This document shows, in pieces, positions 16,387 through 24,033 of a stretch of DNA of 64,000 nucleotides. The first letter of the stretch is position 1; each line of letters begins with the position of its first letter. The position numbers and the translations under genes are program-made. Location: NCBI GenBank assembly GCA_964591085.1, contig CAZPXH010000001.1, forward strand, positions 310,001 through 374,000. The letters are read 5' to 3'. This stretch comes from CAZPXH01 sp964591085. Lineage in GTDB: Bacteria; Spirochaetota; Spirochaetia; DSM-27196; CAZPXH01. The notes beneath the pieces were generated by a model, which worked only from the letters and a program-made list of their open reading frames with translations, did not search any database and was not told the origin of the DNA.

Positions 16387-17594
16387 ACCTGCGAGAAATG
16401 TATCGCAAGATTGGAGAGGACTCGCTCCCGGAGGAGATTGAGGTCCGCATGCGCTGGGAACAGCGGGAAGAGGTCCTGGAGTGGAAGAAGGTTCGGTTCA
16501 GTTCGGGTGCGGGGGAAGCCGGACTCCGATATGGGGACAATCCGGGAAACCCCGCGGCGCTCTACCGGACCGTGAACACACATGACACAAACTCGCAGGC
16601 TCCGGTAAGCAGCGCCGCCGAACTGCTGCAGGGGAACAAGCACCCCGGCCTGACGAATATCACCGACATTGATGCCGCAACACTGGTTCTCCGATTCTTC
16701 AGCGATCCCTGCGCCGCAGTCATGAAGCACGGCAATCCCAGCGGGGTGGCGCGTGGACGCACCGTGGGGGAATGCCTGGAGAAGGCATGGCTTGCGGACC
16801 CTCGTGCGGCCTTTGGTGGCGCGCTGGTATGCAATCGTCCACTGGACCTGGACAGCGCGGAGTGGATAGCGGAGCGCTATCTGGAGGTGGTTGCAGCTCC
16901 GGACTATGCAGAAGGGGTTACGGGTATCCTGTCGCGTCGTAAGAATCTCCGGGTGTTCCGGGTGCCGGGACTGGCCGATGGGCTGAAACTGCATGGCCCG
17001 AGACTGGGCCTGCAGAGCATGGTTGACGGCGGTCTCATTGCCCAGGTTCACGCACCACCGGCGGTTCTCGGGACCGGGGATTTTCTCCCGGCAGAAGCAA
17101 CTGAGAAGGACGGAACCACGATCACAGTGGGGCGGCGTTCCACACCGGCAGAACTCGATGATCTGTTGTTCGGGTGGTTTGTGGAACACGCGGTAACGAG
17201 CAACTCCGTTCTGTACTGCCGGGATGGCGTCACGCTCGGGATCAGCACCGGGGAGCAGGATCGTGTTGGGTCCGCAGAAATCGCCGCGCTGAAGGCAGAG
17301 ATCCGGGCCCGCGAACGAATTTCCCTGCAGGAGCACGGTGTACCCTTTGACGAGGTTTCTGACCCTGTTGCGCTGTCGTCTATCCGGCAACAGGCGGCTG
17401 GAGTCCTTGCGGGTTCGGTGATGGTGTCCGACGGATTCTTCCCTATGGCGGATGGCGTAGAAGTCGGCCTTAAACACGGGGTGACCGCCATCGCGCAGCC
17501 CGGAGGATCGGTGCGGGACGCAGATGTCATTCGCGCGGTGAACCAGCACGGAGCGGCGATGGTGTTTACCGGTGAACGCGTGTTCCGCCACTGA
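16383..17594 (+). CDS. AICAR transformylase half of PurH, stand-alone
   Basis: A 403-residue AICAR formyltransferase that adds a formyl group from 10-formyl-THF to AICAR in purine synthesis. Segments matching PurH are LRYGDNPGNPAALYR, ITDIDAATLV, MKHGNPSGVA with the catalytic Lys-His pair, AFGGALVCNR, SNSVLYC, QPGGSVRDADVI and the terminal MVFTGERVFRH. KHGNPSG instead of KHANPCG is the form I associate with stand-alone transformylases. The first 60 residues (MNLREMYRKIGEDSLPEE) have no counterpart in E. coli PurH. The start lies in an ATGA overlap with the cyclohydrolase gene, so the two products are probably made together. Confidence 0.92.
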   Translation: MNLREMYRKIGEDSLPEEIEVRMRWEQREEVLEWKKVRFSSGAGEAGLRYGDNPGNPAALYRTVNTHDTNSQAPVSSAAELLQGNKHPGLTNITDIDAATLVLRFFSDPCAAVMKHGNPSGVARGRTVGECLEKAWLADPRAAFGGALVCNRPLDLDSAEWIAERYLEVVAAPDYAEGVTGILSRRKNLRVFRVPGLADGLKLHGPRLGLQSMVDGGLIAQVHAPPAVLGTGDFLPAEATEKDGTTITVGRRSTPAELDDLLFGWFVEHAVTSNSVLYCRDGVTLGISTGEQDRVGSAEIAALKAEIRARERISLQEHGVPFDEVSDPVALSSIRQQAAGVLAGSVMVSDGFFPMADGVEVGLKHGVTAIAQPGGSVRDADVIRAVNQHGAAMVFTGERVFRH

Positions 17595-17601
17595 GCCCGG
17601 A

Positions 17602-17631
17602 ATGACGTCCGGCGCGGTGACGCGATATGCT
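17602..17631 (+). promoter_or_regulatory. Putative sigma-70-type promoter for the 17651 gene
   Basis: ATGACG (17602-17607) and TATGCT (17626-17631) are separated by 18 bases in the 56-base gap after the transformylase gene. A strong GAGGGGTG ribosome-binding site follows at 17638-17645. This would start transcription of the three-gene membrane/SPOR unit about 13 bases before its first ATG. Confidence 0.45.
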
Positions 17632-17650
17632 ATGCACGAGGGGTGAATCA

Positions 17651-18010
17651 ATGAGCGATAGTTCAGGCAAAGAGCTGGTTCCGGTCAGCAGCAATGAGCT
17701 GGTCCGCCGTGGAGGCAAGGGAGTGGCCGGTATTGCGGCCGGTGTTGGAGTTCTGCTGCTCCGGGGCCTCGCGGGGTCCGTGCTTGGCGGGGTAGTAGGC
17801 GGGATTCTCCTGGTGAGCGGCACTGCGCTGCTGGCTCTCCGCACCAAAGAACGCCCAACCGGCGCGATCCTGGCGGGCGCGGGTGCACTGACCTTGCTTG
17901 CGAGCTTTGGCGTTGGTAGCGGGCTCCTCGCGATCGCGGGAGTTGGCCTGATTGGCGCGGGTGCCTGGAGTCTGTACCGCTTCTGGAAAGGTCTGCAGAG
18001 CCGCCGCTGA
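17651..18010 (+). CDS. Small membrane protein of unknown function
   Basis: A 119-residue protein with a short polar N-terminus (MSDSSGKELVPVSSNELVRR). It then has several Gly/Ala/Val/Leu-rich hydrophobic segments between about residues 20 and 112, probably three or four membrane helices. It ends in a basic tail (FWKGLQSRR). I do not recognise the family. ATG 17651 is supported by GAGGGGTG six bases upstream. The stop codon overlaps the next ATG (TGATG), so the two membrane proteins should be made together. Confidence 0.7.
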   Translation: MSDSSGKELVPVSSNELVRRGGKGVAGIAAGVGVLLLRGLAGSVLGGVVGGILLVSGTALLALRTKERPTGAILAGAGALTLLASFGVGSGLLAIAGVGLIGAGAWSLYRFWKGLQSRR

Positions 18011-18438
18011 TGCCCTGGAGACTCCTGGCCCTTCTTCTCATTGGATCAATCGTCCTCATCTTCATCGGGCTGAATCTGGAACATACATCCAGCATCAGTT
18101 TTGGATTCACTGTTGCTGAGGACGTACCCGTTCCGATTTCCCTGGGAACCGCCTTCCTTGTAGGTGTGGCAATCTCCCTGCCCCTGACGGGACGCAGGCG
18201 GCCGGGGTCACGCTCCGCTTCCGCCCCGCAAAGACCGACAAAGAAGGCAGATGCAGCGTCATCCGGCAATCAGGCCTCCGACGGGGGCAGAAACTCCACG
18301 TCCGCCTCACAAGAATCCGGAAAGCGCTCCGGAATCGGGGCTCTCTTTCGGCGACGTGGAAGCCAGAGCCAGCAGGACTCCAGCGATGGCAGCAGTGGGG
18401 CAAAGGACCAGCGCGGTAAGGACAGCTCCGATTCCTGA
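18010..18438 (+). CDS. LapA-like (DUF1049-type) small membrane protein
   Basis: A 142-residue protein whose first 60 residues hold two hydrophobic helices (about 4-21 and 43-58). They are joined by a short segment with NLEHTSSISFGF, the arrangement of the LapA/DUF1049 family. The remaining 80 residues are a Ser/Gln/Gly/Lys-rich, probably disordered cytoplasmic tail. The family role is poorly defined; in E. coli the LapA/LapB pair is linked to control of lipopolysaccharide synthesis. The start overlaps the stop of the preceding gene by one base. Its last 53 bases overlap the start of the SPOR gene in another frame. Confidence 0.65.
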   Translation: MPWRLLALLLIGSIVLIFIGLNLEHTSSISFGFTVAEDVPVPISLGTAFLVGVAISLPLTGRRRPGSRSASAPQRPTKKADAASSGNQASDGGRNSTSASQESGKRSGIGALFRRRGSQSQQDSSDGSSGAKDQRGKDSSDS

Positions 18439-19546
18439 GCGCCCGGCACACGCCGGCGCACGGCTACTTGTCAGCGCCATCAGCCTGCCCGGCCTGATCT
18501 GCATCTTTGTTGCGCCCATCCTGGGAGCCCAGCCAGCCGAGTCCAGCAGCAGCGGCACACCGAACACGGGGTCCGAGCTTGGCTCAGCGCAGGAGCTCCC
18601 ATCCCGGCTGCAGGAGCTTGTGGAAGAAGAGAAGCCCTCCGGTGCCGCGCTCCTGCAGGACCTGCTTTCGCTGAGTTCGGAAGCCCTTGGGGATGCGAGT
18701 CTTCCTCCGAGCGGAGGGAGCCCGGAGCGGCGGGCGGACGTTGCAGCCGCAGTGGCGACGGTACTGGATGCGCGCGCGGAGCTCACGGCTGCTGCCCGCT
18801 GGTACTTGAGCGCATTCAACGCGCACCCGGTTCCCTCCCGAGTAGCACTCCTTCTGCGTGCCGGGGAACTAGAGTTCTCCGTGGGTGAACTGGATGCGGC
18901 CACCCTCACAGTTCGTCTTGTCCGGAGCCTTGCAGACGGCGCAGACCTGCAACAGCGCGCGCTTATCCTGGAAGGCCGGATTGCGGCTGCACGGGGAAAT
19001 CCGGACAGCGCGCTGGCGCGCCTGGAGGAGGCTGCAACCCTCGGGGGGACCTACGGTGGCCTCGCCGAGGCGGAAGCCTCGCGTATCCGGGATGGCAGGC
19101 CCCTTGCAGACGGCAGCTTGCCTTCACCGGCGTCCCTCTTTGGGGAGGTGGGGGGATGGCCTCAACGCGGCCCCGAGTTGTCAGCGGAATCGCTCCTCAC
19201 GTCACCGGGTCCTACTGGGCCAGCCACCGCGCCGGCTTCCAGCGAGCCTCCTCCGAATCTTCCTGCGCCCGCCTCCGGGTCAAGCGCTGAGAGCAGCCCG
19301 GACGTGCCCACGCCCGGAATTCGAGCCACAGCCATTCAGACCGGTTCCTTCCGCGTGGAGGAAAACGCCGGCTACATGGCCCGTGATCTGGAAGACCTTG
19401 GCTTCAGCGCGATGATCCGGCGCACCGGAAGCGGGGACTCTGCTGTGTACCAGGTACTGGTCCCCATCCCGCCGGATGCTGACCCGGACCGCCTCCGACT
19501 GGAGCTGCGTGAGTTTGGGCTGGAAGGATTCTTTGTCCGGGACTGA
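18386..19546 (+). CDS. Exported SPOR-domain protein with helical repeat region
   Basis: A 386-residue predicted envelope protein. A hydrophobic export or anchor segment (LLVSAISLPGLICIFVAPIL) occupies about residues 25-45. Residues 70-230 are helical and TPR-like (ARWYLSAFNAHP, ALARLEEAATLGGTYGG), followed by a Pro/Ser-rich linker. The last 75 residues resemble a SPOR domain (ATAIQTGSFRVEENAGYM, YQVLVPIP), which binds denuded peptidoglycan glycan strands. I chose ATG 18386 because AGGA lies 8 bases upstream; a GTG at 18392 is an alternative. Either start lies inside the preceding gene. A role in cell-wall remodelling is inference from the SPOR domain. Confidence 0.7.
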   Translation: MAAVGQRTSAVRTAPIPERPAHAGARLLVSAISLPGLICIFVAPILGAQPAESSSSGTPNTGSELGSAQELPSRLQELVEEEKPSGAALLQDLLSLSSEALGDASLPPSGGSPERRADVAAAVATVLDARAELTAAARWYLSAFNAHPVPSRVALLLRAGELEFSVGELDAATLTVRLVRSLADGADLQQRALILEGRIAAARGNPDSALARLEEAATLGGTYGGLAEAEASRIRDGRPLADGSLPSPASLFGEVGGWPQRGPELSAESLLTSPGPTGPATAPASSEPPPNLPAPASGSSAESSPDVPTPGIRATAIQTGSFRVEENAGYMARDLEDLGFSAMIRRTGSGDSAVYQVLVPIPPDADPDRLRLELREFGLEGFFVRD

Positions 19547-19560
19547 TAAGCCAGTCCGGG
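19537..19560. terminator. Weak hairpin between convergent genes
   Basis: CCGGGACTG (19537-19545), loop ATAAGC, CAGTCCGGG (19552-19560). The inner six pairs are perfect and one mismatch precedes two outer pairs. The hairpin covers the stop codon of the SPOR gene and lies just before the end of the convergent lipoprotein gene. There is no T-run on either side, so it is at best a pause or RNA-protection structure. Confidence 0.25.
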
Positions 19561-19564
19561 CCGA

Positions 19565-21076
19565 TCAGCTGTCCTCCGGAACCCGCTCAAATCGCAGGGA
19601 ATCACCCGGGGCCGGCTGGGTCCCGAATGCGGTCACCTGAATCGGCGCAAGCTCTAGAACCGTCGGTTCGCCAGGGTCGCCCGGTTCCTGCAGATTGTAT
19701 GCCCATGACCAACGCCCGGTCCGCAGGCCGTTCTCATCCAGTATCAGCATCTGGAGTACCGGGACATCCAGACGGTAGGTAACGTAGCCGCCGCGGAACT
19801 CCTGCCGGTCCTCGCGCCATATGAAGCCAGCGGGCCCGATGAACAGCTCGCGTCCACCATCGCTTCGGTACAGGCCCTCAAGCTGATCCGGGAACAGGGT
19901 GACACTCATCTGGTCCTTCCCGGCAAGCGCGCGCAGGGTCTCCCCGGACAACCGTGTCCAGCGTCCGCTCCATTCGTCGCGATCTGTCACGCTGACTTCA
20001 ATGTGATCCAGGTCGATGAGCTCCGCCGTGAGAACCGGGCGGGAAATCGGAAGGCTCTCATTGCGGAGGTGGGCGGAGAGCCGGCTCCGGTATCGGGTGC
20101 GGATGGAGACCCGCCACTCGTAAACTTCCTGGAAACCGGGCTCGTATAGCTGCACGGTGCGGTCCTCCGGAGCAAAGCTGAGAAGCTGGATCCGGTCACC
20201 CCGAGCGCGATACCAGCCGCCGCTGAGAAACTCCTCGTAGGTCTCCTCGTCCCCGTCCAGAACGGCGAGGAGCTGGTCTTCACGGATTGCAAGACCCGGG
20301 ATCTCGGTGGTCTGACCGGGAAGGTATGCCTGGTTCTGCGGGCTCCAGGTGTAGGTGGTTTCAATGAGATCAAGCCCACTTTCGCTGCCTTCCGCTACGT
20401 TCTGCACCACTATCGGAAAGCTCGCACCCGGCTGCTGGAGAAAATCGTAGGCGTCTCCGCGGTCTGATTCCTGGACCTGTACAGAGACGTCAGAGCGCAG
20501 TGAGAGAATGCTTCTGAAGAACAGGCCACCGCCCGCGGGTGCGGGAAAACGTCGGAAGGCATCAATGGTCTGCTGGCCCTCTGAGGCAGTTCCCAGCGCA
20601 ACAATCTCCAGATTCTGATCTCCGGTGAGGTCCAGAACCCGGACCGCAAACGTCTGCACGTTGGTGGCGCTGGTTTCACCTTCCCAGACCGGGAAGTATG
20701 ACCCGCGTTCTTCGTTGAGATCCGCAATCAGCAGGCGCAGTACGTCCTTGGGATCACCGCGCCGCTTGAACGCAATGATCTGCTCGTCAAACTCGTCCCG
20801 ATCCACGTTCACATCCCGGAGCTGGCGGACGATCACGTCATCCGGAAGGCTGATTCGGGCAGACTGGGAATCTCGGGGCCGCAGGCCGTCCGGGCGCTCA
20901 ACTTCGGTGACAACAAGATCCAGGTTGCTTCCCGGTGCAACGCTCAGGCCACCGTTCGCCGGTGGGACAGATTCCACAGAGGTCGGCGCTTCGGTGCAGC
21001 CCGGGAGGACTATGGCAGTGCTGAGGGCAACGAGAGCCGCCAGGAGGACTCCAGTGTTCGCGTGCTGGGTGGACAT
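19565..21076 (-). CDS. Lipoprotein resembling pallilysin-related adhesins
   Basis: A 503-residue predicted lipoprotein. The signal peptide from ATG 21076 (MSTQHANTGVLLAALVALS) ends in LPGC. The next part contains IIAFKRRGDPKDVLRLLIAD, ATNVQTFAVRVLDLTGDQN and IDAFRRF. From memory this arrangement matches the spirochaetal pallilysin-related adhesin family, named after Treponema Tp0751; I could not verify this by search. The C-terminal third is beta-rich and lipocalin-like. I see no HExxH zinc-protease motif, so protease activity is not supported. It stands alone, convergent with the SPOR gene and divergent from purB. A surface role is inferred from the lipobox and family. Confidence 0.6.
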   Translation of the reverse strand: MSTQHANTGVLLAALVALSTAIVLPGCTEAPTSVESVPPANGGLSVAPGSNLDLVVTEVERPDGLRPRDSQSARISLPDDVIVRQLRDVNVDRDEFDEQIIAFKRRGDPKDVLRLLIADLNEERGSYFPVWEGETSATNVQTFAVRVLDLTGDQNLEIVALGTASEGQQTIDAFRRFPAPAGGGLFFRSILSLRSDVSVQVQESDRGDAYDFLQQPGASFPIVVQNVAEGSESGLDLIETTYTWSPQNQAYLPGQTTEIPGLAIREDQLLAVLDGDEETYEEFLSGGWYRARGDRIQLLSFAPEDRTVQLYEPGFQEVYEWRVSIRTRYRSRLSAHLRNESLPISRPVLTAELIDLDHIEVSVTDRDEWSGRWTRLSGETLRALAGKDQMSVTLFPDQLEGLYRSDGGRELFIGPAGFIWREDRQEFRGGYVTYRLDVPVLQMLILDENGLRTGRWSWAYNLQEPGDPGEPTVLELAPIQVTAFGTQPAPGDSLRFERVPEDS

Positions 21077-21110
21077 TCGGTGTGAGATCACTGGCCCCAT
21101 CGTATCGCTT

Positions 21111-21139
21111 TTGACAGCCACGGTGCAGCCGGGCATCAT
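21111..21139 (+). promoter_or_regulatory. purB promoter with perfect -35 box, predicting a leaderless mRNA
   Basis: TTGACA (21111-21116) is followed after exactly 17 bases by CATCAT (21134-21139). The purB ATG begins 5 bases later, at 21145. Transcription would therefore start at or next to the A of the ATG, and no ribosome-binding site precedes the gene. The -10 box matches the consensus at four of six positions. Confidence 0.55.
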
Positions 21140-21144
21140 CCGGT

Positions 21145-22575
21145 ATGGAACCATGGGAAGCGCTCAGTCCGCTGGATCATCGCTACGCCCAGTCGGATCC
21201 CGAGCTGTTCAGCATGCTGTCCGGGGTCATGAGCGAGGGCGCGATGGTGTCAGCGGAGCTCCGGATAGAGCTCGCGCTGCTGGCCGAGCACGCCGTCCTC
21301 CGGGGACTTTCACCCCTCAGTGAATCGGAGCTCCAACATGTCCACCAGACGGTAAGCGCGGAGGCCGTTTATACAGAAGAGAAGCGGACGCAGCACCACA
21401 TCCGCGCACTGGTGAACGTTCTGCAAGCAACGGTACCCGAGCCGTACCGACCACTGGTCCACCTCGGTGCCACCAGCGCTGACATCAGCGACACCGCCGG
21501 GGTCTTGCGCCTTCGCGCGCTCGTGCATCGGGTTCTGCTTCCCCTCGGCCTTTCCGTGACCGAGATACTCACAGCGCTCGTACAGGAACACGCGAGCACA
21601 GCGCAGGTGGGGCGAACCCACGGTCAGGTCGCGGTTCCCATCACCTTTGGCTTTGCCCTGGCATCTCACGCATCCCGGCTCACCGATGCGCTGCTGGCCC
21701 TGGCTGAGCGGAGCCTGGAACTCCGTGCCGCGCTGTCTGGCGCAACCGGTTCCGCAAACGCCCTGACGCTGATTGTTTCCGATCCCCGAACCTTTGAGAC
21801 AGGGGTGCTTTACCGTCTGGGACTGGCTGCAGCGGAACACTCCACCCAGATCACCCCAGCCGAACCGGCTATCCGGGTCTACCAGGAAGCAGCCCTTGTC
21901 TTTGGTGTACTCGCAGATCTGCACGATGACCTCCGCCACCTGCAGAGGAGTGAAATCCACGAAGTTGCAGAGGGAATGACACCGGAGCAGGTTGGCTCCT
22001 CCACCATGCCACACAAGCGCAATCCATGGCGGAGCGAGCATGTGAAGAGCTTGTGGAAAGCATTCACCCCACGGTTGCTTTCAGTCCTCGCCGACCAGCT
22101 GAGCGAGCACCAGCGGGATCTGACCAACTCAGCTTCCGGCCGCTTTCACCCGGAGATCCTGGCGGGCCTTGCGATGGCATTGCGCCAGAGCGCGCGCGTG
22201 CTCTCGGGCCTTGGTGTTGACCGGGAGCGAATGCTTGTTCGCCTCCGGGAACACGCCGGATCCGTTCTGGCTGAGGCGCTGTACATCCTCGCTGCAGACG
22301 CGGGCCACGCCGATGCCCACGAGCAGATGCGCAGAATCACCCGTGATCTGCATGACAACAGCGCAGAGGCCCTGCGCAGCGCGCTGGCAGAGAAGGCTGA
22401 ACTGCGGATGGTGCTTGACAAGCAGGTAGCAACGCGAATGCACACGGACCTGGAAACCTTGCTGGCAGAACCGGAGCGCTACGCAGGCATAGCCGAGCGG
22501 ACTGCCCTGCGGGTGGCTCGGACTTGCACGGAACGGATGACGCAGATCCGCGCCTTGATGGAGGAGGGGACATGA
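21145..22575 (+). CDS. purB: Adenylosuccinate lyase
   Basis: Cleaves SAICAR to AICAR and adenylosuccinate to AMP, releasing fumarate, in the cytosol. The 476-residue protein has the fumarase/aspartase-superfamily signature GSSTMPHKRNP, the N-terminal LSPLDHRY, HLGATSADISDT and GRTHGQVAVP. These supply the catalytic His and Ser loop regions. ATG 21145 gives the normal family N-terminus. It is the first gene of the purB-guaB-purA-guaA run, and its end overlaps guaB by ATGA. The upstream promoter leaves no space for a leader. Confidence 0.96.
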   Translation: MEPWEALSPLDHRYAQSDPELFSMLSGVMSEGAMVSAELRIELALLAEHAVLRGLSPLSESELQHVHQTVSAEAVYTEEKRTQHHIRALVNVLQATVPEPYRPLVHLGATSADISDTAGVLRLRALVHRVLLPLGLSVTEILTALVQEHASTAQVGRTHGQVAVPITFGFALASHASRLTDALLALAERSLELRAALSGATGSANALTLIVSDPRTFETGVLYRLGLAAAEHSTQITPAEPAIRVYQEAALVFGVLADLHDDLRHLQRSEIHEVAEGMTPEQVGSSTMPHKRNPWRSEHVKSLWKAFTPRLLSVLADQLSEHQRDLTNSASGRFHPEILAGLAMALRQSARVLSGLGVDRERMLVRLREHAGSVLAEALYILAADAGHADAHEQMRRITRDLHDNSAEALRSALAEKAELRMVLDKQVATRMHTDLETLLAEPERYAGIAERTALRVARTCTERMTQIRALMEEGT

Positions 22576-24005
22576 GGATTACGGAAGGCCTGAGCTATGA
22601 CGATGTGCAGCTGCTACCCGGCTTTGCGGAGGTGATGCCGGGAGAAACCGATGTATCGGTGGAGCTGCTGCCGGGCATGAAGCTCCACGTTCCCGTGCTG
22701 TCGGCTGCAATGGACACGGTCACCGAGGCTGGCCTTGCTACCGCTCTTGCACTCAATGGTGGCTGTGGCGTCATCCACCGCAACCTGGACCCTGAGGCCC
22801 AGGCAGCGGCGGTCCGCAAGGTGAAGCGATACCTCAACTGGGTCATTGAGAACCCGTTGACGGTGGACGCCGACGATACTGTGCAGCGGGCGGACGAGCT
22901 GATGGACGAGCACGGTGTTTCCGGTCTTCCCGTCCTCCGTGGGGGCCTGCTTGTGGGAATTCTCACCAGCCGGGACATGCGGTTCTGCCGGGACTACAGC
23001 CAGCGGGTCGGCGCCGTGATGACCGCCGATCCGGTGGTGGAACGCGGTGAACCGATGCTGGATACGGCACAGCAGAAGTTTGACCGGCACAAGATTGAGA
23101 AGTTACCGGTTGTGGATGACACCGGAAAACTTACCGGACTGATTACGGTCAAGGACATGGAGAAGCACCGGCAGTTCCCCCTTGCGGCAACGGATCGAGC
23201 GGGCAGACTGCTGGTCGGCGCCGCGGTTGGCACAAACGATCCCCTCGGGCGGGTTGAGCTGCTTGCCCGCGAGAGGGTTGATTTCATTGTCCTTGACAGT
23301 GCGCACGGGGACTCTGCCCCGGTGCACCGGGCCATCCGGGACATCAAGGCGAGGTTTGACCTTCCGGTTGTCGGTGGAAACGTCGCCACGGCAGACGGTA
23401 CTCGCCGACTGCTGGATACCGGCTGTGACCTGGTGAAGGTTGGTGTGGGGCCCGGCTCCATCTGTACCACCAGAATTGTGGCGGGAATTGGCGTGCCCCA
23501 GTTCACCGCAGTCGCCGACTGCGCCGAGGCCGCAGCGGAGGCGGGTGTGGCCGTCATTGCGGATGGTGGCATCCGCTTCTCCGGTGACATCACCAAGGCA
23601 ATTGCCGCGGGGGCGCACGCGGTGATGCTGGGGAACCTGTTTGCGGGTCTGCGGGAAGCGCCGGGCAGAGAGGTCATCTTTGAGGGTAGGATCTTCAAGA
23701 CCTACCGCGGGATGGGCAGCATCAGCGCAATCAAAGCGGGATCAGGAGACCGCTACCGCATTGCGGAAGGCGAGGATGCCGTTCCGGAAGGCGTGGAGGG
23801 CCGCGTGCCCTATCGCGGTGAACTCAAGCCCTACCTGCATCAGCTGGTCACGGGCCTGCGCAAGGGAATGGGCTACACCGGCTGCCGGGACCTCGCCGCT
23901 TTGCGGGCTTACAGGACCTTCGTTAAGATCAGCTCCGCGGGTCTGCGGGAAAGCCACGCCCACGATGTGGTGATCACGCAGGAGCCACCGAACTACTCGC
24001 GCTGA
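22572..24005 (+). CDS. guaB: IMP dehydrogenase
   Basis: Oxidises IMP to XMP with NAD, the first committed step to GMP. The 477-residue protein has the split barrel with SAAMDTVTEAGLA, a pair of CBS domains at about residues 95-205 (SGLPVLRGG, EKLPVVDDTG) and the catalytic loop GPGSICTTR with Cys298. IADGGIRFSGDI and the flap MGSISAIKAG are also present. CBS domains usually mediate purine-nucleotide regulation of this enzyme. ATG 22572 lies in an ATGA overlap with purB and gives the typical start of the family (LSYDDVQLLP). Confidence 0.97.
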   Translation: MRITEGLSYDDVQLLPGFAEVMPGETDVSVELLPGMKLHVPVLSAAMDTVTEAGLATALALNGGCGVIHRNLDPEAQAAAVRKVKRYLNWVIENPLTVDADDTVQRADELMDEHGVSGLPVLRGGLLVGILTSRDMRFCRDYSQRVGAVMTADPVVERGEPMLDTAQQKFDRHKIEKLPVVDDTGKLTGLITVKDMEKHRQFPLAATDRAGRLLVGAAVGTNDPLGRVELLARERVDFIVLDSAHGDSAPVHRAIRDIKARFDLPVVGGNVATADGTRRLLDTGCDLVKVGVGPGSICTTRIVAGIGVPQFTAVADCAEAAAEAGVAVIADGGIRFSGDITKAIAAGAHAVMLGNLFAGLREAPGREVIFEGRIFKTYRGMGSISAIKAGSGDRYRIAEGEDAVPEGVEGRVPYRGELKPYLHQLVTGLRKGMGYTGCRDLAALRAYRTFVKISSAGLRESHAHDVVITQEPPNYSR

Positions 24006-24033
24006 AACCCACAGACAGGACCTGGAACAGACA

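Noticed and set aside
16377..16390. purH split explained by a simple frameshift
   Set aside because: The second gene has its own ATG in an ATGA overlap and a 60-residue N-terminus that is not part of standard PurH, so one inserted or deleted base would not rebuild the normal protein.
16329..17651. Minus-strand open frame (440 codons) opposite the AICAR transformylase
   Set aside because: The opposite strand encodes a clear AICAR transformylase; the antisense product has no family motif.
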